Source: Eutypella sp. D-1 (Eukaryota; Ascomycota; Sordariomycetes; Xylariales; Diatrypaceae). Taken from it: DNA of 64,000 nucleotides. The notes under the pieces were generated by a model that saw nothing but the letters and a program-made list of their open reading frames with translations, was not told the origin of the DNA and did not search any database. The position numbers were made by a program, and so were the translations under genes. Each line of letters starts with the position of its first letter. Position 1 is the stretch's first letter. The stretch covers positions 868,001-932,000 of the forward strand of contig JAJTTP010000012.1 of assembly GCA_023313575.1 (NCBI GenBank), given 5' to 3'. This document shows, one piece after another, positions 46,248-56,046 of the stretch.

Positions 46248-48320
46248 TCACTTCCCAACGCAGAATCTAATTGTGATCTCTTGTTAGCGGCGAATATGAC
46301 GGTAAACGAGGATGTACACCGACACATGGGAAGAACACAACCTCGACCTGAAGGGGAAAACGGAAAGACCTACTTCTCGAATATGACACCGAGGATCTCC
46401 TCGACATCGCCCGCGTCCCCGCGGCCAGTGATACGACCCAGACAGTTGGCAGCACGGCGCAGGTGTTCGGCGGCGACGGTGACGTCGGGCCCGGTGTCCT
46501 CGATAAACTGCTCATCGACCTCGTCGGCATCGCTCGTGTCGATATACCCGACCTGCGCGAGGTACTCCTCCAACTCTGCGCGGCACCGCGCCAGCAGCTG
46601 CCGCTGCCGCTCCGTAACGCCGTGCAGGTCCGCCAGTGCAGGCGGCAGTGCCGTCATGCCCTCGAACGTCGCGGTCAGGCGGTCGGCCACCGCCCGGATG
46701 CTACCTGGGTCTTCCTTGTCAACACGACCGCCGTCCCTACTGTGACTGCCCGCTTCCTTGGCCTCCTTGCACGAGATCAGGAGTGGCTCTGCCCCTTCGA
46801 GGCCTGCAATCCCGCCAAGCACATCCCTTTTGAACCGATCGACGAGGCCCTCGAGGGCTTCAGCCGACGCAACAGCATCCCGCTTGTTTATCACGACAAT
46901 GTGCTGCGGGCTGGAAGCAGCGAGTCGCAGGGTCTCCGGGTCGTGGCGAATCTCGTGGCCTCCGGAACCGTCCGGCTCGATGGACGCGAGCACCATGATG
47001 ACGTCAGACTCCAGGGCCTTGGCCCTCGCGCGGCGAATACCCTCCCGCTCAACGGCGCCGATTTCGTGCCCGCTATAGAAGCTGTTGCTGTTTTCGTTCT
47101 GGGAAACAATTTCATCTGAGGTTGTCGCCATTCCTGTCGCCGGTGCCGTTGTACGGAACCCGGCTGTATCAGCGAAGGTGCACAGGTAGCCGCGGATATC
47201 GAGGTTGGCCTCGACGATATCGCGGGTAGTGCCGGACTCGCCGGAGACGATAGAGGCCTCGCGGCCCACCACGCGGTTCATGAGGGAGCTCTTGCCAGCA
47301 TTGGGAGGACCGAGGAGGGCGACGCGGACGCCGGCGCGCAGGAGCTCGGCCCGCTGGCCGGCGTCCTCGTGCAACGCGACGCGGCGCACGATCTCCCGCA
47401 CGCGTGCGGTGACGCCGCGCACAAGCCGCGACGGCGTCGCCTCCTCGAGGTGCTGGTCCTCGGAGAAGTCGATCAGGGCCTCCATCTCGGCCCGCGCGGC
47501 CAGGAGCTGCGCCCGCCACTCCTCGTACGCGCGGCCCAGCGAGCCCGAGTGGCCCCGCGCCGCCGCCGCCCGCTGCCGCTCCGTCTCCGCCGCCAGCGTC
47601 GCGCTCAGCGCCTCCACTTGCGCCAGGTCCAGGCGGTCGTTCAGGAACGCGCGCTTCGTGAACTCACCCGGCTCCGCGTAGCGGATGACCGCGTGGTCGT
47701 TTCCTTCGGGCGCCGTGGTGCTACTGCTGGTGGAGGTGGCCGCGGTCGAGGGGATAGCAGAGAGCACGGACTTCACCGTGGCGCTTCCACCGTGGACGTG
47801 CAGCTCTAGGACGTCCTCGCCCGTGACGGTCCTAGGTGCGGGGAAGTACAGCACCATAGCCTCGGCATCGAGAATCTCGGAGGTTCCCGAACCCGGGCGG
47901 TAGAGGGTCCGAACGCTAGCGTAACGGGCCTTGGGAAAGCTCTTTTCAGGACAGAGCCCGTGGTAGATCTTGATACTCCCGTTAGCGGAGGTGATTCATA
48001 GATGGTCATCACGCGGATTTGTGCGGCCTTACGGATTTGCACGCCGGACCGGATATGCGGATCACGGCTATTCCAGCCTTTCCTTCGGGGGTTGACAATG
48101 CATAGATGGTGTCATCCCGCCGACTAAGAGGGATGACAGTGGCAGGGTCACGAGTAGCATAACAACGAAGGCCTCGTCCTTGATAATTCCCCGTGGGGGG
48201 ACGTATTATTGGACGAGCATAAGCATATCCTTGCCTTGTCCATATTTGCGCTCTAGATGGGTAGGCATTATGGGGCTGAACCTGGCGAGTGAGCGCGCGC
48301 CTTACAGCTATGCGATGCAT
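46248..48320 (-). CDS. mss1: Mitochondrial tRNA-modification GTPase MSS1 (MnmE/TrmE/GTPBP3 family)
   Basis: Three exons on the minus strand, 48320-48033, 47968-46374 and 46266-46248, join to 633 aa. With MTO1/MnmG this GTPase installs the 5-carboxymethylaminomethyl-type group on the wobble uridine of mitochondrial tRNAs. The start at 48320 gives an Arg-rich, acid-poor presequence (residues 1-40), as expected for mitochondrial import. An in-frame ATG 18 codons earlier is less likely. The N-terminal folate-binding domain has DTIYALSTPEGKAGIAVIRISG and TGEDVLELHVHGG. GTPase motifs are GPPNAGKSS (316-324), GTTRD (342-346), DTAGF (363-367) and NKRD (457-460). Intron 1 (64 nt) has donor GTAAGG, branch GCTAAC and an AAG acceptor. 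Intron 2 (107 nt) has donor GTAGGT and branch GCTAAC. Its 19-nt last exon restores the conserved C-terminus FCVGK with catalytic Cys630. Without it the frame stops at 46370 and the motif is lost. The gene is divergent from mak16. Confidence 0.94.
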
Positions 48321-49054
48321 GCCCAGGCAGGTGTAGACGATGAGGCCAGTACCCCGCAGGGAAAGTAGACACATTCAGGGAATAACTACCGAACCACCAT
48401 CAGTCCTCCTGACATCTTTCTAGCGCCATATGAGTCTGAGATATCGCGATATCGAGGCCCAAGGGAGAACGTGACGGCATCTTGCACTCCATACAAAGTA
48501 ACGATTTGCTAAAGAAAATACGATGCACCGGGAAGATGCAACGCTAACAGCGCTAACAGTCGCGATAACTAAGATGACCTACGCGAATCTGCGGATTGGG
48601 CCAATAGCTAAAAGTGTGGGGTAGTATTTTGGATCTAAACCAATCGTAATTCGATAAATGAGAATAGGCTAGAAGATAAGATAAGATAAGCAGTGATTAG
48701 CAGGGAAAGCAGTTATCGAGGAAAAAAAGTTAGTTGACCGCCCTGGCAGAATCCATAGAAATGGCAACTGAAGCCCTTCCAAGCTGTCAAGGTACTTCCA
48801 AGGCTGCTTATCTGCCTGTCTGCCTATCTACTTCTTGCCTGTAGATTTCTAGGTTGGCTTTTTGTCGCCCCTCCAACTTTCAACACCCTTGCGCGCGCTC
48901 CTCGATAGAAAACTTCCAATTCCTACAATTTCTAGCCAAGAAAGGGCCCCAGAGAAAAGAGAAAAATTGTGTAATTTGTTCATTACTACTTCGTACTTTG
49001 ATTCTTCGGTTCATCCTCGATCGACATCATCAGGCTGTCGCCAACACAGAGATC
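48321..49054. promoter_or_regulatory. Shared divergent promoter of mss1 and mak16
   Basis: The 734 nt between the two start codons must hold both promoters. It contains the GATA-site cluster at 48674 and a further reverse GATAAG (CTTATC) near 48807. The part just before mak16 is pyrimidine-rich. Both genes serve protein synthesis (mitochondrial tRNA modification and cytosolic ribosome assembly), so co-regulation is plausible but not shown. Confidence 0.6.
48674..48690 (+). promoter_or_regulatory. Triple overlapping GATAAG sites
   Basis: Three GATAAG hexamers start at 48675, 48680 and 48685, each sharing one base with the next. They match the HGATAR site of fungal GATA factors (AreA/Nit2, WC-type). 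They may also be a short ATAAG microsatellite; the sequence alone cannot decide. Confidence 0.45.
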
Positions 49055-50369
49055 ATGGCGTCAGACGAGATTGTCTGGCAAATTATAAATCAACAGTATG
49101 TCACTCTACTATGACTTTGAAACTCTTATATTCTTGCCGTTTAGAAGACAGTTGCTAATAGAAATCTATTCAAGATTTTGCTCCTTCAAGCTTAAGACCA
49201 CCAAGGACAGTAATTTCTGCAGAAACGAGTACAATGTAAGAGGCAATAATACATACACCTTCGGCTTCTCCGACAATACGCTGACTAGAGCCAGGTCACC
49301 GGTTTATGTAATAGGCAATCTTGCGTAAGATATCATCCAGGCCTCGTCGGGCTTTCCTCCTAGCGGCGAGGACTTTGCTAATCGCCAATCTACAGCCGCT
49401 CGCCAACTCGCGATATGCGACAGTTCGGTCCTCAGCGAACGGAACCCTGTACCTTTACATGAAAACGATAGTCAGTTAGGCCAAACTAAACCAAACGCCC
49501 AGGAGTCACCCAAATCTGCTCAATGCTAACCCTAATTCCAGGAGCGAGCCCACATGCCCTCAAAGCTATGGGAGAAGATCAAGTTGTCGCAAAACTATCA
49601 AACCGCTCTGCAGCAGATCGATGACCGCTTAATATATTGGCCCAAATTCCTCGTCCACAAATGCAAGCAGCGCCTCACGAGACTGACCCAGGTCGCCATC
49701 CGTATGCGGCGGTTGGCCAAGGAGGATGCCCGATTAGGCGAGAAGATCGTGCCCAAGCTGGCCCCCAAGATCAAGCGGCGCGAGGAGACCCGGGAGCGCA
49801 AGGCCGAGGCCGCCGCCAAGCTCGAGCGCACCATCGAACGCGAGCTCATCCAGCGCCTGCGCGAGGGCGCCTACGGCGATCAGCCCCTCAACGTCAGCGA
49901 GGGCATATGGAAGAAGGTCCTCAACTCCCTCGAGCGCGACGGCGATGCGAAGCGCGATAAGGACATGGACAAGGGCATCGAGGACGAGGACGAGGACGAA
50001 GAGGAGGAAGAGGAGGAAGAGGAAGAGGAAGAGGAAGAGTCGGAGCGCGAGTATGAGAGGGAGGACGAGATTGAGGACGGCGCCGTCGAGTACGTCAGCG
50101 ACTTCGACGAGAGCGAGGACGATCTCGGTGACATCGAGGATTGGCTGGGGAGCGACGAGTCCGACCAGGAGCAGGATGACGAGGAGTCCGAGAGCGATGA
50201 GGATAGCGATGCCGAAGCGTCGGCGGCGAAGAAGAAGGCCGCTGCGGCAGGCGACAAGAGGAAACGCGGTCGCATCGTCCGCATGAAGCCTAAGAAGACG
50301 GCTCGCCGCGGGCGCGAGTACGAGGAGGAGCACGAGTACCCGCTGCAGAGAGAAGAGCTTGCTTTTTAA
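49055..50369 (+). CDS. mak16: Ribosome-biogenesis protein MAK16 (pre-60S assembly factor)
   Basis: Five exons (49055-49095, 49175-49235, 49295-49324, 49396-49470, 49542-50369) give 344 aa. MAK16 is a nucleolar factor needed for 25S/5.8S rRNA maturation and early pre-60S particles. The N-terminus MASDEIVWQIINQQFCSFK is nearly identical to the family consensus. Conserved cysteines C16, C29, C39 and C44 form a probable metal-binding knuckle. C39 and C44 come from the 30-nt third exon, which encodes [10 protein letters not shown]. The next parts, PLANSRYATVR and YLYMKTIERAHMPSKLWEKIKLS, complete the MAK16 domain. Introns are 79, 59, 71 and 71 nt, with GCTAAT, CTGAC, GCTAAT and GCTAAC branch sites. 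The C-terminal third has a long Asp/Glu/Ser acidic tract (about 147-225) followed by a basic KRKRGR nuclear-localisation-type end, usual for the family. It is somewhat longer than yeast Mak16 because of this tail. Confidence 0.95.
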
Positions 50370-51734
50370 GGGTTTCCATTACGCAGTTAAAGCTGTCCGC
50401 AGGCGTTGGGTGGGAAAATTATACCGGCTTTTGTCGCCTTGTTATTTTCTATTGTCCGCCATGGCGTATCATCTATTGTAATTCTGGCGTCGCGAGCTTC
50501 GGAATCTATCTGCCTTCTGATATTGGTTCGTGTCTTCACAGAAATGATACTCCATTCACTGGCCGAAATCCGGGCGCATCTAGAAAGGCTGTAGCCAGAG
50601 CAATTATGTGTCCAGCATATCGTATCGCTTGCTTGCTACATGTAGGCGCCTGCAAATATTACAATCCTAGGCCAGAAGTAATGGGGTCGAAATATACCCT
50701 TCGGCATTGCTTCCCCAGATCTTTCCTGGCTATCTTCGATACGAACCTCGTAACAGTCTTCACTTCCCCGGTGTTATACTGAGAAGTCGGCATATTCAAA
50801 AGTGCAGGCATATGGGAGTAAAGGGTCCGGAATTATATCGGTGGTCACCTCCCTATGGGTTAACAGATGCGATGTAAAACGCGGTATATGGAACAAGGCG
50901 GGTAAAAGTTACGGATAGCGCTTATATCAACGTGGTATAATGTAGTCACATTTTCAGGGCCTACCCGTGAAGAACCACCAACAATTGCTCATCCTAATGC
51001 TTTGCTCAAGCATCTACTTCATCTAAAAAAGCCCTTTATAAGCCCTTGCATACTGGGCACCGTTATATACCGCACTTCTTGAACTGTGACCGCTGCCCTA
51101 ACTCTTTCTATAGGCCGATATATACAGCATCATAATGGACAGCGTTGTCGTTTGCAGTGAGCGGTCGGGATCTCTCAAGGACAACTCTGCGCCGAGATCA
51201 AGCCCCAGCACGCAAAATAAGAGTTGTCCCTACCTACTACAGCAAGCCCTGTTACACGATTAATGGTGAGAAATGATATGCTTCGTCACGAAATTTGGCT
51301 GCAAAAGTGTCTAAAAAACATCAGGGCGGGAAGGCCCTGAAAGAAACGAATCAAGCCCGGAGGTCGGCGTTGTCTACTCAGGTTACCGAGGCCACATCCG
51401 GAAATAACTGGATTTACATGAGCAACATGGACACATGAACAGCGTTACATCGGGCCCTGTACGGTTTCTTTTAGACCTACTACGTCTTCATTGTCGGTAT
51501 TTAGTGTAATGCAACCCTACCGCGTAGCTTCTTCGTCTCCGTCGTTTATATCGTGTATTAGGGGCTGCACATTAAAGCATCCCGTTCCATGCGCTAATAT
51601 CCGAATGCATAGTATTATACATGACCCCAGAATCTAATTCGTTCGTGTCCGCTGTCGAATGTCTAACAACACGTAGAAAATGCGACTCCGCGCCGACGTT
51701 GCGTAACTCGCTGCTAAAATTATTTATGATTAAT
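50370..51734. other. Intergenic region between convergent mak16 and propeller gene
   Basis: The 1.36 kb holds the 3' ends of both genes. I see no open frame with a domain and no repeat worth listing. Confidence 0.6.
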
Positions 51735-53389
51735 TTACTCCGTACCATCTAGCCAGGTAGTCCCCATCTTCCCTCCTATGCTGGTGAACTTCGAGATTTC
51801 GTCCTTCCAGCTGCCGTTCTCCGTCACCTCCCACGAGGCGAACATGACGTCCTTGTCGGCCCCCAACACGAAAATACCGATTCGAATGGGCGTAGAGCCG
51901 AACTTGACGACGAAGGGAGCGCTGTTCGAGAAGGTGCCGAGGTCTTCCCAGTCCGAGGTCCAGGTCGAGCCGATAAGCGCGCGGTGCTTGAGCTTGTCAT
52001 CATTGCCGAGGGCAACGACGTCGAGGCGGTCCGAACTAGTCGCCACGACGGCTGGTACGCTCTCGAAGTCGCCGCCAAGGTTCTCCAGGTCCGTGTACCC
52101 GTCGTTCTTGGTCCAGGTGAAATGGTGGATGGCGCCGTCCTCGCCGGTGCCGAAGAAGTCGACCCGCGAGCTCGACGGCGACACCAGCACCGGGTCCCCC
52201 GTGAACCGCCCGCCGCGGTCCGACTGGCTCCACCCGTCGTCGTCCGAGTACTGCAGGTGCTGGACCCCGCGGCCGGTGAGGTTGTAGAATACCAGGTCGT
52301 GGTACGTGGGGTCGTTCCGGCATACGACGGCGGGCGCCGAGGCCAGACGGCTGTCGGGCGAGGCGATCTCCCAGCCAGATCGACTAATGGTCGGGTTCGC
52401 GTCGTCGCCACTATCGTCCTCGCGATTGATGGCGTCGTGGTACAATGCCCTGTCCAAGCCCCGGAGCCAGGGGTCCACTCTCTCCATGTTGTACTGCACG
52501 TGGCAGGCCGAGAGGGCGTACCGGGTATTCCCTCCCGTCCCCTGCCACGACGACGCCCACGATCCGCCCGTGTACGTCTTCGACTCGATACTGTTGGTGG
52601 ATGCCGTCACGCCCCACACCTCGATCCGGCTGTCATCTAACCAAGTCACCGAGGCCGGCTGTCCCCTGAAGGAGTTCCCCAGGCTCGTCCACTCGCCCTC
52701 CCAATCCTTGCCGTCGTGGACTCGGGTCCATAGCGCCTTGTCGTCGCCGGTCGCCATCATATGTAGCTTGTCGCCCAGGATGGCGGCACTGAACGTCTGT
52801 CCGCACGTTTTCCCACGGCAGGCGCTGGTTGATGACGAGCCGTCTGAGTCTGCAGTAGACGTGCTGCTCCCATCGCTGCTGTCTTCCACGTTAGGGTCCG
52901 AATATGGCAGTGATATAACAAGATCCATGATGGAATATCGGAATTCCATCGGGACATCTGGTGCTGTGGGATCACCTACCTGGTATCGGAAGACGGGTCC
53001 TGCCCAACCTTCAAGCCAACAACAACGCCCACCACCACGGCGATTATAGCCAGTAGTAACGCGACGGCGGATATCCATATCCGCTTCCGTCTAAACCACG
53101 GTACTTTCGACGCCGCCGCCGATGCGCCCCCCGCCACGTGATAATTACCGCCGTCCGCGCCTTGCTGCGGCACGAGCGTGTACTGGTTTGCATGCGAGTG
53201 GGCCGTGGCCTCTTTCGCCGTGTCCAGGTTCCACGGCTGGTAGACCACCTCCTTGCTGGTGTCGGTGTAGTCGGGCGTCCTCGCCATCGTGTCGACGTTC
53301 TCCTGGTTCGTGGGTATCAGGTCACTATGTGACATGTCGGACGGCGTCGTCCCGCGAGGGATGTCTGAATATGATGAAGGATGCGACAT
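51735..53389 (-). CDS. Type II membrane protein with PLL / fucose-lectin-like beta-propeller ectodomain
   Basis: Two minus-strand exons, 53389-52980 and 52878-51735, join to 517 aa. The 101-nt intron has donor GTAGGT, branch CCCTAAC and acceptor CAG, and splits a Ser codon. Residues 1-99 are a polar cytosolic tail with Tyr and Ser/Thr. A basic stop RRKR precedes one membrane helix at about 104-126. A Ser/Thr/Asp-rich stalk (about 134-160) follows, then a domain of repeated blades about 45-55 residues long. The blades share patterns such as W..LG..F.G.PASVTWLDDSRIEVWG, LGGDFESVPAVVATSSDRLDVVALG and L.HR....W...W..LG. This matches the PLL/DUF346 and AAL-type fucose-lectin propellers, which bind sugars between blades. 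The predicted topology puts the propeller outside the cell or in the secretory lumen. Sugar binding is inferred from the fold; ligand residues were not checked blade by blade. A role in cell-wall or self/non-self sensing is speculative. Confidence 0.87.
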
Positions 53390-56046
53390 GATATCGCGAT
53401 CCCGGGACTGTTTTTTTGCTTCGGCCAGTGAGAAGTAAGGGAAAGGAAAGGGAAACGATGATTAACGACGGCGGACGGGGAGATACATAACAAAAATTGT
53501 GATTTTCCAGTTTTGCTTCTTACGGAAGAAGCAAAAAAACAAAAGAAACATTAAAATAACAAGCCCGGACCCTCTCTCTCCTCTCCCATCCACTCTACTA
53601 CATACACAATGCACAGCCAGCCATTCTCCAATTTGCCCAGCAACCCCGTACCTAGACGAGTTGTAAGAAGCTGGTCCTGGTCCCCCTGGATAGGGTCTAG
53701 GGCTTACACGACAGCCGCACGGTCTAATTTGACCGCTTACATCTTAGGTACCCGTCTATCATGCGCCTCCCCATCCTATCGCCAGGGTAAGACACGACAG
53801 AACGCATTTCATTGATTGGCGGTGCGGCCGCTCCAGGACTTCGGCTGCTTTAGCTTTCAACCGCATCGTGACTTGGTTTTAGAGGCCCCCCTTTTGTTGG
53901 GGGCTATGAATGGATGCCCACTTGCCTACCTGGGTCGGCCAAGAACGTTCGGGTATACATCTTACGTCCTATTATAAGTCGGATACCCATTTTAAACCAG
54001 TGGGTACTTGCACCATGAAGGGGATGGAGAATAGAGGGTGCGGTACCCGGGCATTTATCCCGGGACGTTAATCTCGGTTTCTTCAAGACTGTATATATTA
54101 TCACGTTCAATCCTAGCCATACACAAAGAGGACAGCTTCCGGAGACCATGGTTAAACAGCCCAGATAGTATGGGGCGTTGGGTGGAATTGGCAAAGTGCG
54201 CGATGTTGCATGTATGTATTCCGGGTGGGTGGGTATGAGCTGAGTGTGGTCAAGAAGCATGGCATGGGGCCATCCAGTATTATCTCACATAAAATACATG
54301 CAGCCAAGTCTTGTGTAGGGCAAGTCTTTCAATTTCACCCTCCTGAAACACCACAGCCATCTCGCCCCTGTAAAACTGGATGTGTAAGATGTTCCTCGTG
54401 GGAACAAGGGTGGTGGTGGTAACTATTATGAGACTCAACGGGGAGGCTGTCTGTATGTCTTTTCGACTATTGTCCGCTCGCAAATATGCGAATATGCCCA
54501 ACTCGGACGATAACCGCGCGCTTAGGAACCCGCTCCGCTTCCCATGTGTGTTCATACGGCTAATTAACCCCCCTTCCCTCCTCAGAGCCACAGCGAACCT
54601 CCGTTATAGAGACACAGATAATTCTCTCCAGGGTACATTCACCTAATTCCCACATGACATGCCGGCCCGGGGGGGTTGCGGCGGCAGAACTGGGTAACCG
54701 TAACATATATGTAGTAAAGGATCCGTCCGCGGACCTACATTACTACTGTTACATACCTACGGATAGCTCTTACTGGGTAGACATTCCGATCCACGTGGGT
54801 CGGCTAGGCTTCCGAGGCCGTCCTACCGAGCTCCGAGCGAAAGGTTCTCGAAGAAAGCGGCGGCGGCGCAGTAGCGTTCGCAATTCGCCTCCCCTCCGGG
54901 GTGGTGGCCCCATGCCACGGCCACCGGTGTGAGTACTAACTACGATGGACGGGCCTACGTTTTGGGGTTTGAAATAACTACACGGAACCGGAGAAAATAG
55001 ATTATCAGCTCCCTACATCTTGTTAGGAAGCGGTAGGGCTGGTTTCTCTTTCGATTCTTAGGGTTTCGCCATTCGTTTATGCAATCAGTCAATGCACGCA
55101 TTTATTTAATCTTACCCTCCCTTATCCCCCGTAAACTCCTGGACGCAGGAACTCCTCAGCATAGGAACTCCCCAATGTAGGAATCAACAATATGAAACAC
55201 CCTCAACGAGACACGGGGGCGACCGCATAATCCGTTCACCAAACGCCTTCAATAATTTCAATTCAATTCATTCGTTCGTTCATCTAAGTATCATCTCACA
55301 TAAACATTACACCTACGGTCTACCTACACCGAATCATCGTCAAGGGCGAAACTCGAGACGTCAGAGAACGGAGGGGACAAAAATCATAAAGCTGCACAAG
55401 GCATAAAAGAATTCACGGATATGTCGTCTGTGACAGAGTGAACGAAAATAATAAAGTTTTCGACCAATATATTTTATTCTTTTTATATCTTGTCCTCATG
55501 CGGCATGGGTATCAATTGTTCGACGATGACGAACCACTTCCCCCTCTCCCCCCTCTCCCCCCTCTTCACCCTTTCCTATTAGAAACGTCGCGATGCTGTC
55601 CTGTCAAACGGAACAACATAGGGAGTGAAGAGAGAAAAAAATAAAAAAATAAAAGATAGAGAGAAAATTGAAATAACCATCTTCGCTGTCATGAAATCTT
55701 TTGGTGCTGCCTTGGAAAAAAACGCCATCCTCATGCATGTGTCAAAAAAAACAAAAAAACAAAAAAAACCAATAATAATCAAAGGTATATCCCCGTAACC
55801 CTCTTCCCATCACGGCCCATGCTTTCCGAATTTTGCCCATTTGCCGCCGCGTTCTTTCTCGCTGTTTGAAAACCAAGCACCTTTTGTCAGCGGTGCGCGT
55901 ATAAAACATGAAAATCCGGACATTGGTATTACTGCGCTCCTTCCAAAAACATCCACACTCTCTCATCCGTGTCTTATCCTGTCTCATCCTCTGTCTCTCC
56001 CCCCTCTCCCTCTCCCATTTCCCATCCTTGCTTGCTTCTCCTCTCC
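53390..56046. other. Intergenic region upstream of the propeller gene
   Basis: The 2.7 kb contains the promoter of the minus-strand propeller gene and the 3' end of sac3. A (CTCCCCC)n-like pyrimidine tract lies at about 55540-55565 and an A-rich tract at about 55743-55770. No protein gene is supported. Confidence 0.55.

Noticed and set aside
46370..46375. Premature stop truncating MSS1
   Set aside because: The apparent loss of FC[I/V]GK is explained by an intron with good donor, branch and acceptor and a 19-nt last exon.
46463..47809. Plus-strand frames up to 218 aa inside mss1
   Set aside because: Complement of the conserved GTPase domain in GC-rich DNA, with no independent similarity.
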